The notes below the pieces were generated by a model, which made no database searches, was not told the origin of the DNA, and was given only the letters and a program-made list of their open reading frames with translations. Both the position numbers and the translations under genes were made by a program. Of a stretch of DNA of 64,000 nucleotides, positions 9,762 through 18,075 are shown piece by piece. Positions within the stretch are counted from its first letter, which is position 1, and the number at the start of each line of letters is the position of its first letter. This DNA is from Herminiimonas fonticola (GTDB lineage Bacteria; Pseudomonadota; Gammaproteobacteria; Burkholderiales; Burkholderiaceae_D), in assembly GCF_003293745.1 (NCBI RefSeq), contig NZ_PTLZ01000002.1:682001-746000 (forward strand). The letters run 5' to 3'.

Positions 9762-9989
9762 ACTTGAACGTCTGAAAGTATCGTCTCTTTTGGGAAAAGT
9801 CTTCTTGTCCTACATATCCTCGCGTCAAGTCTTGCATGACGACTTGTGCTGTCTGTTATATCCTCGACCACTATCGATAGCTGTTGTTGCTTGATTCCTG
9901 TCTCCTGCTCATTATGCGAGCGTGGAATTTTCAAGAAATGTCAGCGGAAATTCGCTTCGATATAGAGTTTCCATACGAGGATTAGTGTC

Positions 9990-11927
9990 ATGAACGCACG
10001 CCGTAAAGTCTTACTGTGGGTCATATCCGGCTTGCTGCTGGCGTTCGTGATCGCTAGCATTAGCTTGTCCATGCTGGTGGACGGCAAGCACCTGAAAGAA
10101 CTGGCGCGCGACAAGGCGCAGCAGGAATGGTCGCGTGATCTGACGATAGGAGACATAGCACTGCAACTGTTCCCGTATCCGCAGTTGCATGCAAAGCATG
10201 TCATGCTTTCCAATCCGGACTGGGCGCGCGACAAATACCTGATTGAAGCTGCGGATATGCAGGTGGAGTTCGCTTTCCTTCCTTTATTGACAGGGAAATT
10301 CGTCGTGAGCGGCCTGCATTTCGACGGATTGAAAACCAATTTCAATATTGCGAATGACGGTCGCCGCAGTTGGGACTTCCCGCGTGCGCAAGCCTCCTCG
10401 TCAATTTCCATGGCGCTGACAAGCTTGAATGCGAAAAATAGTCACATCCGCTTCCGTCATGCCGAAAATGAACCCAGGACATGGCAGGTACAAAATCTGC
10501 GTGTTGATGGTCATCAGAATTTGCATGATGTTGAGTTCGATATGCAGCTGGAGCGCGACCAGTATTTGCTGCAGCTCAACGGCAAGCTTGATGATCTTTC
10601 CTCTCTTGGTCAAGAAGGTGCCGTGACTAAGGGCGTTATACACGCCAAATCCGGACAGGCTTCCGCCACCATCAGCGGAAAAATGCCGCTCGATACTTCC
10701 CTGAGCAACTACGATTTGCTGGTGACCATCGAAGCACCGTCGACGCAGGAATTTTTTGGCTTCCTCGGTGTGAAGCAAGACACACCCGCACCATTGAAAG
10801 CTAGCGTTGCACTGCAGGCGGTCAATAGAAAAACCGACTTCAAGGATCTCAAGCTGCAATTGGGCAAGATGAATTTATCCGGCGAAGGCCAGATCAATCT
10901 TCGCGGTAAAACCCCAGTCTTTAGCGCGCAATTGCAAGCGGATCGTGTGGATATGATCCAGACTTTTCTCGATGCTGGACAGCCGCCATTGCCACCAAAG
11001 AAAGCCGGCCAGCTGTTTCGCGACAATCCGTTCGCCTGGCATTTGCTGGTCGCACTGAATGGGACGCAAGGCAAAGTCGATGCGAATATCGCCGCCTTGA
11101 AATTGCGCTCCGGGATTGAAGTGACAGATGCCAGCGCGAAGATGACGTTCAACGACGATCGCCTGACAGTCAATAAGTTTTCCGGGAAATTGCTGGGCGG
11201 TGCTGCGGCTGGCGACGCAGTTTTCAATGGCAGTCGAAAGACCGTTCAACTTAACTTGCAAATGGAAGATACGACGCTGGAGCAGTGGTTCAAGCAAACC
11301 GGGAAAAGTATCACTGTCTCTGGCGGCAAGATGAAGGTCGATGCAAAAATTACAGCACAGGGTACATCGATGAATGGCCTTGCCGCGTCAGTGACTGGCC
11401 CCGTTCATATTCAAATCGGTGCGGCAAAAATCTTTTCACCGAAAGCAGGGCAGGCTGAGTTTTGGCTGACCGGTTTGTTCTCGGCCAAGGATTCGGATCG
11501 CGTCGATCTATCTTGTATCAGTGCACGCTTGCCATTCCAGTCAGGGATGGCTGAAGGTGAAGGCATCGTCGGCGCTCGTAGCGACGTAAGCCAGTTGCTG
11601 ACACGTGGCAAGGTCGATATGCGCGATCAGACTCTGGATTTGCATGGCCGCGTGCGCGCACGTTCCGGCGTCAATCTGGGTGTTTCCACGTTTGCCAGCG
11701 AGGTCAAAATTACCGGTCAGATCGTCAAACCTGAAATGAGCCTGGATGAATCCGGTGCTGTCGGAGCCATCGCCCGAGTGGGTGCAGCTATTTTGACCAG
11801 CGGCCTCAGTGTCGTTGCAACCTCATTATGGGATGGCGCAAATCCCGAGTCCGATCCCTGCCATCAAGTCTTCTCAATCAAGGCAAAAGCCGCGAACGAC
11901 AGGGATAAACGGCAATCGCCGAACTGA
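9990..11927 (+). CDS. AsmA-family envelope protein
   Basis: A 645-residue protein with an N-terminal transmembrane anchor (about residues 7-27) and a long beta-rich periplasmic body. The N-terminal AsmA region (LTIGDIALQLFPYPQLHAKHVMLSNPDW) and the C-terminal AsmA_2-like region are both present. AsmA-like proteins are now viewed as lipid-transfer bridges between inner and outer membranes; this is family knowledge. The gene is monocistronic by spacing. The size is close to the usual 600-650 residues. Confidence 0.85.
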   Translation: MNARRKVLLWVISGLLLAFVIASISLSMLVDGKHLKELARDKAQQEWSRDLTIGDIALQLFPYPQLHAKHVMLSNPDWARDKYLIEAADMQVEFAFLPLLTGKFVVSGLHFDGLKTNFNIANDGRRSWDFPRAQASSSISMALTSLNAKNSHIRFRHAENEPRTWQVQNLRVDGHQNLHDVEFDMQLERDQYLLQLNGKLDDLSSLGQEGAVTKGVIHAKSGQASATISGKMPLDTSLSNYDLLVTIEAPSTQEFFGFLGVKQDTPAPLKASVALQAVNRKTDFKDLKLQLGKMNLSGEGQINLRGKTPVFSAQLQADRVDMIQTFLDAGQPPLPPKKAGQLFRDNPFAWHLLVALNGTQGKVDANIAALKLRSGIEVTDASAKMTFNDDRLTVNKFSGKLLGGAAAGDAVFNGSRKTVQLNLQMEDTTLEQWFKQTGKSITVSGGKMKVDAKITAQGTSMNGLAASVTGPVHIQIGAAKIFSPKAGQAEFWLTGLFSAKDSDRVDLSCISARLPFQSGMAEGEGIVGARSDVSQLLTRGKVDMRDQTLDLHGRVRARSGVNLGVSTFASEVKITGQIVKPEMSLDESGAVGAIARVGAAILTSGLSVVATSLWDGANPESDPCHQVFSIKAKAANDRDKRQSPN

Positions 11928-12003
11928 AACAGCGCATTTGATGGAATAGAAGTGAAACAAAAGCTATGATGTCGGCAGTTTTTGTTTCGAAATAGGATCA
12001 CCG

Positions 12004-12231
12004 ATGGCTCTCATAGAAGATATTGTCAACAAGCAAAAGGACGGCGCGCGGTTTGTGATCTCGGCACAGGCGCTACGGCTGGATCCTGAAGAGTTCGAGA
12101 CGCTCGTGAAAATGTGGATGGAGGATGAGAATCGCGGCTTTGAGCTGGCTGCCGTCCCGCACCGTACTTGTATTGAAGGTGAATTTTTTATAGACCGTAT
12201 TACCGTCACCCGCGTGATCGCTCCAAAATAA
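12004..12231 (+). CDS. Small conserved-looking protein of unknown function
   Basis: A 75-residue acidic/basic mixed protein with no signal peptide or membrane helix. It contains two short predicted helices (DIVNKQKDGARFV and DPEEFETLVKMWMEDE) followed by beta strands. AGGA lies six bases before ATG 12004, supporting translation. I do not recognise a family. It lies between the AsmA gene and the phosphatidylserine decarboxylase gene on the same strand, but the gaps of 76 and 64 bases do not prove an operon. Confidence 0.65.
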   Translation: MALIEDIVNKQKDGARFVISAQALRLDPEEFETLVKMWMEDENRGFELAAVPHRTCIEGEFFIDRITVTRVIAPK

Positions 12232-12295
12232 ACGCAAACAAGCGCTACAATCACGCCACCGTTTTTATTACCCGTTTTTACTACCAATATCGCCT

Positions 12296-13177
12296 GTGCT
12301 CAATCGCCTGCCTGTAATCCCGCAATACCTTATGCCCAAAAAGGCACTGACCGTCTTTGCCGGCAAAGTTGCCGGCGCGAAGGCGGGACGTGTAACGACC
12401 GGGTTGATACGCTGGTTTATCGGCAAGTACAAAGTCAATATGAGCGAAGCGGCGAATCCGGATATTCACAGCTACGCCAGTTTTAATGAATTTTTCACGC
12501 GCGCATTACGCAGCGGCGCAAGACCGATTGCGGATGTCCCCTTCATTTGCCCGGTCGATGGTGCAATCAGCCAGTTTGGCGCGATACAAAAAGATCAGAT
12601 TTTTCAGGCCAAAGGCCACAACTATTCCACGACCATGCTGGTTGGCGGCGATAAAGAGCTGGCAACCAAATTCGAGAATGGCAGCTTTGCCACCTTGTAT
12701 CTCAGCCCGCGCGACTATCACCGCATCCACATGCCCTGCGACGGACGTTTGACGCGGATGATTTATGTGCCTGGCGATTTGTTCTCGGTCAATCCGACGA
12801 CGGCGCGTGGCGTACCTAATCTGTTTGCGCGTAACGAGCGCGTGGTTTGCGTATTTGAAGGCGAGGTAGGACCGTTCGTGTTGGTGCTGGTCGGTGCGAC
12901 TATCGTCGGTAGCATGCAGACGGTGTGGCACGGTGTCGTGAATGCCGCGCGTCTGGGTGTGGTGCGCGAATGGCACTACGACAAGCAATTCATCGCTTTG
13001 AAAAAAGGCGAAGAGATGGGCCGCTTCCTGCTTGGCTCCACCGTCGTGATGTTGTTCCCAGCCCAAACGCTGGCCTTCAATCAGGCATGGTTAGCGGAAC
13101 GGGCTGTGCAATTGGGTGAGCCTATGGGATCGGCGATAACTAAAGAAACTGCGAAAGAAACCGCAGTCACGCCTTAA
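12296..13177 (+). CDS. psd: Phosphatidylserine decarboxylase proenzyme
   Basis: Makes phosphatidylethanolamine from phosphatidylserine at the inner membrane. The 293-residue proenzyme contains the self-cleavage motif LGST at residues 246-249; cleavage before Ser248 creates the pyruvoyl group. Other family marks are FNEFFTRALRSGARP, CPVDGAIS (the conserved D-G pair), and YLSPRDYHRIHMP with its catalytic His. The GTG at 12296 gives a normal N-terminus. The C-terminal tail after residue 275 is Thr/Glu/Lys-rich and short. A hairpin just after the stop probably ends the transcript. Confidence 0.93.
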   Translation: MLNRLPVIPQYLMPKKALTVFAGKVAGAKAGRVTTGLIRWFIGKYKVNMSEAANPDIHSYASFNEFFTRALRSGARPIADVPFICPVDGAISQFGAIQKDQIFQAKGHNYSTTMLVGGDKELATKFENGSFATLYLSPRDYHRIHMPCDGRLTRMIYVPGDLFSVNPTTARGVPNLFARNERVVCVFEGEVGPFVLVLVGATIVGSMQTVWHGVVNAARLGVVREWHYDKQFIALKKGEEMGRFLLGSTVVMLFPAQTLAFNQAWLAERAVQLGEPMGSAITKETAKETAVTP

Positions 13178-13184
13178 GGTCGCA

Positions 13185-13208
13185 AGACGCCCGCAAGGCA
13201 GGGCGTCT
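13185..13208 (+). terminator. Hairpin after psd
   Basis: An 8-bp perfect stem AGACGCCC/GGGCGTCT with an eight-base loop starts seven bases after the psd stop. The following bases (ATATCTTTGG) are only weakly T-rich, so termination strength is uncertain. Confidence 0.55.
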
Positions 13209-13220
13209 ATATCTTTGGAT

Positions 13221-13394
13221 TCAATTACCTTTGGACGGGAAGGGATGATCTTCATCCACCAGGCCATAACGTTTTTCCTCTTCCTTTATGTCGTCCGAGT
13301 TCAGTGCTTGAGGCTTGTTGCTCTCCTTTTCGGTTTGCCCTGATTGCTTCTCACCGTTATCTGTATTCAGCCAAACCTTCTCTTCTTTGTTCAT
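13221..13394 (-). CDS. Small highly charged protein, 57 residues
   Basis: A short frame running leftward from ATG 13394 with a near-perfect AAGGAG six bases upstream. The 57-residue product begins MNKEEKVWLNTD and ends DHPFPSKGN. It is rich in Glu, Lys, Asn and Gln, with no hydrophobic segment or Cys, and looks intrinsically disordered. It is convergent with psd, whose hairpin lies just beyond its stop. I recognise no family. The ribosome site and lack of any competing frame support it as a real small gene. Confidence 0.6.
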   Translation of the reverse strand: MNKEEKVWLNTDNGEKQSGQTEKESNKPQALNSDDIKEEEKRYGLVDEDHPFPSKGN

Positions 13395-13590
13395 GCAGCA
13401 CTCCTTGGGTAATTAAGTTTTTTGAGACAAGACCGTTTGCAAAAGATTCAACCTAGTCCGAAAATCAGATTCAAGTGGCTGAATCATCTCTCATGCATTT
13501 GAAATCGGCAAGCGTGTCCCACATCTGCCTGATATGCTTTCACTGTCCAAATAATTGGGCAAAAGTTGAACTGACCGCAGAAAATATACT

Positions 13591-14517
13591 ATGAGCTTCC
13601 TTCTGGAACTGATTGAGCAATACGGATTGCTGTTTGTTTTTGGCAATGTGTTGATAGAACAATTGGGCGCCCCGGTTCCCGCTTACCCTACGCTGGTGAT
13701 TACTGGTGCCTTGCTGGGACGAGGTGAATACTCCGGCCCCATGCTGTTGTTCATTGCCGTTATCGCGGCCCTGATTGCAGATTTCGCGTGGTATCAAGCC
13801 GGTCGGCGTTATGGTGCCAGCGTGATGGCGCGTTTGTGCAAAATTTCATTATCGCCCGATTCCTGCGTGCGGCAAACCGAATCTATCTATGTGCGTTATG
13901 GCCCGGCCTCATTGCTGGTAGCCAAATTCATTCCCGGCTTTGCGTCGGTTGCGAGTGCATTGGCCGGCGCGATTGGTACGCGCCCTGCAAAATTCATAGT
14001 GTTCGATGCGCTGGGTGCTGCGCTGTGGTCGGGTTCGGCAATTTTTCTTGGTTCACTGTTCAGTTCTGCCGTTGCCGATTTGCTGGATATTCTGGCCAGT
14101 CTGGGTAAGTGGGGAATTTTGCTTGTCGCCTTGGCCCTGGCCGTCTATATCGCGAAGAAATGGTGGCAGCGTCGTGCCTTCATCAAGGAGCTGCGCATGG
14201 CGCGCATCACTGTGGAAGAGCTGGAGCAATTACTGAAAACGGGTAATCCGCCCACCATCATCGATGTGCGTTCCGAGCTGTCGCGTCAAACCGGAAGAAT
14301 TCCAGGCGCACAGATATTGTCTGATGATGACATCAGTGCCTTGGTGGTGAATACGACGACAGATTCGGAAGTAATTATTTATTGTGCCTGTCCAAATGAA
14401 GCGTCGGCTGCACGCTTGGCAAAAAAATTGATGCAACGTGGTTACACGCGTGTGCGTCCATTGACCGGCGGGATAGACGCATGGGTCGCAGCAGGTTTTT
14501 CGGTGGATAAAAATTAG
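13591..14517 (+). CDS. DedA-family membrane protein fused to a rhodanese domain
   Basis: A 308-residue fusion. Residues 1-190 are a DedA (SNARE-associated/VTT) membrane domain: FGNVLIEQLGAPVPAYPTL, the conserved KFIPGFASVASALAG motif with its Arg/Lys and Pro residues, and several helices. Residues 205-305 are a rhodanese domain with IIDVRSELSRQTGRIPGA and the active-site loop YCACPNEASA, whose first Cys is the likely sulfur acceptor. DedA proteins act in lipid carrier recycling and membrane homeostasis; the rhodanese part may act in sulfur or redox chemistry at the membrane. The fusion recurs in proteobacteria, with unknown function. Confidence 0.9.
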   Translation: MSFLLELIEQYGLLFVFGNVLIEQLGAPVPAYPTLVITGALLGRGEYSGPMLLFIAVIAALIADFAWYQAGRRYGASVMARLCKISLSPDSCVRQTESIYVRYGPASLLVAKFIPGFASVASALAGAIGTRPAKFIVFDALGAALWSGSAIFLGSLFSSAVADLLDILASLGKWGILLVALALAVYIAKKWWQRRAFIKELRMARITVEELEQLLKTGNPPTIIDVRSELSRQTGRIPGAQILSDDDISALVVNTTTDSEVIIYCACPNEASAARLAKKLMQRGYTRVRPLTGGIDAWVAAGFSVDKN

Positions 14518-14582
14518 GCTATTTGATGATTCCTGTAATCGTCGTTTACTAGTCGCAACTCATTCACTCTGGAAGTACAAGC

Positions 14583-15263
14583 ATGCTGATTCTGTTTTTA
14601 AAAGCGGCAGTTCTGATCCCGGTTACCTTGCTGCCGATTCTGAATCCTTTCGGTAATGCGCCGGTTTTTGCCAGCCTGCACGGCAATATCGCTCCGCAAG
14701 CACAAAAGCGACTGGCACGACAAGTAGCGATCAATTGCTTCCTGATGCTGGTAGGCGCGATGTTTATCGGTTCACATGTGTTGAATTTCTTCGGGATATC
14801 GCTCCCGATTGTGCGCATAGGTGGTGGCATACTGGTGATGGCAACCGGCTGGCGGTTATTGAATGACAATTCTCATGATGCGATTCGTACGCAAGTCGCG
14901 AGCAAGCAGGTAGAAGTATGGTCGGATGAGGATTTCAAGGTACGCAGTTTTTATCCGATCAGCTTTCCGCTGACGGTCGGCCCCGGTTCCATCGCTGCAG
15001 CAATCACATTGGGTGCCAACACACCGACGCGCGTGCTCGATTGGGTGATGTCCATCGGCAGCGCCGCCTTGGGCGCTGCCATGACGGCACTGGTGATTTA
15101 CCTCTGCTACAACTCTGCAAACAAGCTGATGAACTTGCTTGGACGTCTGGGCACCATGGTGCTGTTGCGCTTGTCAGCTTTTATCCTTCTGTGCATCGGT
15201 ATAGAAATACTCTGGCATGGCATTCTCGGGCTGATGAACGAAGCGGGCATAGTTATCGGCTGA
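14583..15263 (+). CDS. MarC-family integral membrane protein
   Basis: A 226-residue membrane protein with about six transmembrane helices. The family motif LLPILNPFGNAPVFASL occurs near the N-terminus and PISFPLTVGPGSIAAAITLGA in the second half, the mirrored repeat typical of MarC/YchE. Despite the name, MarC does not cause multiple antibiotic resistance and its function is unknown. It lies 65 bases after the DedA-rhodanese gene and is convergent with the SRPBCC gene. Confidence 0.9.
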   Translation: MLILFLKAAVLIPVTLLPILNPFGNAPVFASLHGNIAPQAQKRLARQVAINCFLMLVGAMFIGSHVLNFFGISLPIVRIGGGILVMATGWRLLNDNSHDAIRTQVASKQVEVWSDEDFKVRSFYPISFPLTVGPGSIAAAITLGANTPTRVLDWVMSIGSAALGAAMTALVIYLCYNSANKLMNLLGRLGTMVLLRLSAFILLCIGIEILWHGILGLMNEAGIVIG

Positions 15264-15277
15264 ATCGTTCATCTTGT

Positions 15278-15826
15278 TCAAGCATTCGCTGCAGGATATT
15301 CCGGAATACTCGCCTGATATTCCTTTTCCATTTGTAAAAATGTATTCCAGAACAGGCGTGGCTCTTGTTCGCTCAAACGATCTTCCAAGACGTCCAGATG
15401 GGTATGCCATCCGCCTGACACATTGACCATTTCTTTGCGGTTCGGCAGTTTGCTGTGAGTCAAAGTCAACAGTGTCTTTTTCCCTTGTGGCTTTAGTTCA
15501 AAGCGTACTTCCGATCCTTGTCCATTTTTTTCATTCCAGGTAAAGCACAGCAGATGTGGTGGTTCGCATTGCGTGACGTGGCCGCTTTGCACATGACCAG
15601 TTTCGTAGGGGCGAAAACGTTCTGGTGTGATTTCTTTTGTCAGACATTTGAAGTCGAATGCCAGTGTCACTTGACCGCCCACTTTCAATTCCATAATGCC
15701 GGATGCCAGCCATGTGCTGCGTTTCTCCGAATCGGTCAGATAAGCCCATACCTGATCCACGGAACCGGACAGGGTACGCTCCATGCGTACCGTTGCCGTA
15801 TCAATTACCACGCCATAGTCACTCAT
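15278..15826 (-). CDS. SRPBCC/AHSA1-domain protein
   Basis: A 182-residue START-like (Aha1/CalC) domain protein. Marks are the N-terminal MERTLSGSVDQVWAYLTDSEKRSTWL and the C-terminal SGGWHTHLDVLEDRL helix. This fold makes a deep cavity for small hydrophobic ligands. Its start overlaps the upstream ArsR-type gene by four bases, so the two are translated as a pair. ArsR-AHSA1 pairs are very common, but the ligand is usually unknown. Nothing points to heat-shock ATPase activation here. Confidence 0.88.
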   Translation of the reverse strand: MSDYGVVIDTATVRMERTLSGSVDQVWAYLTDSEKRSTWLASGIMELKVGGQVTLAFDFKCLTKEITPERFRPYETGHVQSGHVTQCEPPHLLCFTWNEKNGQGSEVRFELKPQGKKTLLTLTHSKLPNRKEMVNVSGGWHTHLDVLEDRLSEQEPRLFWNTFLQMEKEYQASIPEYPAANA

Positions 15827-16173
15827 GTTTTTCTCCTTTTTGCTTTCGTTGATTTTTGCAGCTCGCGCTCCAATGCATCAAGTCGATCCGACCAGAAATT
15901 TTCATAAAAACGTAACCAATCCTCAGCGGCTGCCAACGGCGCAGCCTGCAGGGAGCAGGTGTGTGTACGACCTTGTACCGTTCGCAGTATCAGGCCGGCA
16001 TTCTCCAATGCTTTGACGTGTTTGGACGCACCGGCCAGCGACATATCGAAAGGAGCAGCAAGTTCACTGATCGTCCGTTCGCCGTCGGCCAGCAGTCGCA
16101 GCATTTTCCGTCGTGTTACATCGCCAAGAGCGGTGAACACGGCATCGAGTTTTTGAGAGTTTAATTCAACCAT
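15823..16173 (-). CDS. ArsR-family transcriptional regulator
   Basis: A 116-residue winged-helix protein. The helix-turn-helix spans about residues 35-60 (TISELAAPFDMSLAGASKHVKALENAGL), followed by a wing (LRTVQGRTHTCSL). The ELCVCDL-type metal-binding Cys pair of arsenic sensors is absent, so it probably senses something other than arsenite. It is the first gene of the ArsR-SRPBCC pair. Two related inverted repeats, one covering the start codon, are likely its own operators. Confidence 0.9.
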   Translation of the reverse strand: MVELNSQKLDAVFTALGDVTRRKMLRLLADGERTISELAAPFDMSLAGASKHVKALENAGLILRTVQGRTHTCSLQAAPLAAAEDWLRFYENFWSDRLDALERELQKSTKAKRRKT

Positions 16174-16220
16174 ACAGTTGAATATATCAGGCGAAAATTA
16201 AAAGTCAACCTTTTGGTTTA
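16164..16220 (-). promoter_or_regulatory. Two candidate ArsR operators
   Basis: Site 1 is ATTCAAC-CATACA-GTTGAAT (16164-16183), a perfect 7-bp inverted repeat covering the arsR start codon. Site 2 is TCAACC-TTTT-GGTTTA (16206-16220 core), about 40 bases upstream. Both fit the pattern TCAACC-N4-RGTT(K)AA, so they are likely two copies of one binding site. Autorepression is the natural reading; it is an inference. Confidence 0.55.
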
Positions 16221-16273
16221 ATATTTTTCGAGTGCGGTGAAACTGTGCTGTAGAACTGATAAGGTAATACGAG

Positions 16274-16390
16274 TCATTCCAGCGCCATCACTGCAACGAT
16301 GCAGGTTGCACAGACTGTGATCAGCGCGTACAGGTATTTGCGTACCCGCCTTCGTCTGTCAATCAGAAAGAGTGTTCTTTCACGCTTCAT
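16274..16390 (-). CDS. Tiny predicted membrane peptide after rnk, 38 residues
   Basis: A 38-residue frame starting two bases after the rnk stop, with GAGGTG about eight bases before its ATG and inside the rnk end. The product has a basic front (MKRERTLFLIDRRRRVRKYLY) and one short hydrophobic stretch with two Cys (LITVCATCIVAVMAL). That layout suits a single-pass inner membrane peptide, N-terminus inside. I know no family for it. Its position and ribosome site are the evidence. Confidence 0.45.
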   Translation of the reverse strand: MKRERTLFLIDRRRRVRKYLYALITVCATCIVAVMALE

Positions 16391-16392
16391 GG

Positions 16393-16803
16393 CTATTCCA
16401 CCTCGCTGATCAAGTTCACGTTGGCAACCTCAAGTATCTTGATTTTTTCCATGCGATTGGCAGGCAAGGCGACATCGATGATGTGTAGCGTTTTTCTACC
16501 TATCAATGCCATGCCTATAGGCGATAAGACCGATACATATGCCAATTCCGGATTGGCTTCATGCGGACAAACAAGCGTAAGGATTCGTTTGTCGTCAACG
16601 TTCGCCGGTGTATAGCTCACACTTGAATAGAGCGCAACGCAATCTTTGCGTTCCGTGTCAGCGGCGAGTATTTTCGACGTTGAAACGATATCCAGCAATT
16701 CTTCGCCGACATTGAGCTCAACGTCAGCCAGGCGCAATAATTGTTCAGCAAGCCGGCTCAGGATAGCGGCATCGTTTTGTTTCAGGATACGTTGATTTTT
16801 CAT
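16393..16803 (-). CDS. rnk: Rnk-like GreA/GreB-domain regulator
   Basis: A 136-residue protein whose C-terminal half is a GreA/GreB-type domain that can bind the RNA polymerase secondary channel (YTPANVDDKRILTLVCPHEAN, LSPIGMALIGRK). The N-terminal half is a short helical region (about residues 10-50), too short for the GreA coiled-coil finger, as in Rnk. Rnk is called regulator of nucleoside diphosphate kinase. ATG 16803 is chosen since the longer frame begins in a Arg/Pro-rich stretch unlike the family. A small membrane peptide gene follows immediately. Confidence 0.78.
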   Translation of the reverse strand: MKNQRILKQNDAAILSRLAEQLLRLADVELNVGEELLDIVSTSKILAADTERKDCVALYSSVSYTPANVDDKRILTLVCPHEANPELAYVSVLSPIGMALIGRKTLHIIDVALPANRMEKIKILEVANVNLISEVE

Positions 16804-17268
16804 GGCAATAGTTCTCCGTGGCCGACCACGAAAGGCAGGCCAAAATTGGCAGTGCAATATCGATGCGCGTGATTACACAAGCATCAACAAAAAGGAAGAT
16901 TCAGGCGGGTGGCTCGGGAGTGATGTGAGGGAACGAAACTTCGTTCCTGCTGATACTCGCCGAGCCTAAGAGAGGCAGGCGAGGTCTCTTGTGAAAGACG
17001 ATGGTGTGTAAATCTCCGCCGCGCCGTGGGCGATGGCAGAGACGCTCATTGCGAGCAGAAAATGCGCGCGCAGGGATTCCGTGTTCGGCGCAGAACTGAT
17101 GCGTTTCGACAGGAAGGTTGGCGCGGTGGTCATTTTAATAATGATGAAAAATTAAGCAATGCGCGCAATCGATGCGCGACCTGGATGAGTATAGCTGTTT
17201 GCAGGTTTACGTCAACCTCATGAACATCTGTGTTTTTGCACAAGAGGTTTTTGTTTGTGGAAATAAGG
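16804..17268. other. Gene-free interval with two strong hairpins
   Basis: I see no convincing gene here. Two structures stand out. One is GGAACGAA-AC-TTCGTTCC (16930-16947), an 8-bp inverted repeat with a two-base centre. The other is a long hairpin, CTCGCC (16956-16961) with GGCGAG (16978-16983) enclosing GCCT/AGGC. They lie between the stop of the TSUP gene and the start of rnk, both leftward. They could be a terminator, an operator or part of a leader for rnk. Confidence 0.4.
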
Positions 17269-17994
17269 TTAACGCAATGCGGCCCACAGCAAAGACAAGC
17301 CTGAAAACAGCAGCAAGACATCCAGCAGATAGCGATGCGCTTGATCGCTCAACTTTAGCATCACGATTTTTCCGGCAAAGGTACCCGCCATCAACGAGGC
17401 GCCTACCAGTAAACCTTTGATGAAGATATTCGGTGGCATTGCCCCGAACTCGCCAAAGGTAATGATCTTGCTGACGTAAAGAAATAGCGAGCTGGCGGCT
17501 TCGGTTGCGATGAAGGCACCTTTCACCAATCCGTATGAAATAAAGGCCGGAACGCTGAGCGGTCCGGTCGAGAGCACCACGCCAGTCAGATAGCCGATGA
17601 AGGCACCGGCTATCGAGAGTTGCCACAGGCGCAGGCGAAAGTTGCGCAGCATCAGCCAGTGACGTGCTGGAATCATCGCAATGAAAAAGATGCCGAGAAA
17701 AATATTGATCAGGTTGGCAGGCAAGGCGAGCAGGGTGCGTGCACCAAGGGCCGCCGCCGGGATGCCGGTAATCGAGTAGGCTGCGAATGCGCGCCAGTCG
17801 ATCAACTTCCACCACGCCATCACACGCGCCAGATTTGCCATGACGGCGGCGACTGCCATGATAGGTACAGCCTGTTTGGGGCCGAAGGTATACACCAGTA
17901 TCGGCAGCAGGATGATGGATGAGCCGGTGCCTATGATGCCGCTGATGCCACCTGCAATCAGGCCGACAATAAGGACAAAGAGATAAGAAATCAT
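17269..17994 (-). CDS. TSUP-family exporter (TauE/SafE-like)
   Basis: A 241-residue inner membrane protein with about seven to eight helices. The two pseudo-repeats begin GLIAGGISGIIGTGSSIILLPIL and AGAFIGYLTGVVLSTGPLSVPAF, the glycine-rich pattern of the TauE/SafE (DUF81) family. Members move sulfite, sulfoacetate or related organic anions. No sulfur-metabolism gene is adjacent, so the substrate is open. It is divergent from smpB. Confidence 0.88.
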   Translation of the reverse strand: MISYLFVLIVGLIAGGISGIIGTGSSIILLPILVYTFGPKQAVPIMAVAAVMANLARVMAWWKLIDWRAFAAYSITGIPAAALGARTLLALPANLINIFLGIFFIAMIPARHWLMLRNFRLRLWQLSIAGAFIGYLTGVVLSTGPLSVPAFISYGLVKGAFIATEAASSLFLYVSKIITFGEFGAMPPNIFIKGLLVGASLMAGTFAGKIVMLKLSDQAHRYLLDVLLLFSGLSLLWAALR

Positions 17995-18075
17995 GCGTGC
18001 AGATGATGTATGTGTTTGCTGCCAGTGCAGATTGTGCTGCAGACCGTTACACTGCCGGTATTAATAGAGAGTGCC

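Noticed and set aside
17026-17223. Rightward 65-residue frame after rnk
   Set aside because: Arg/Cys-rich with no start signal and no family; it looks like chance in a gene-free interval.
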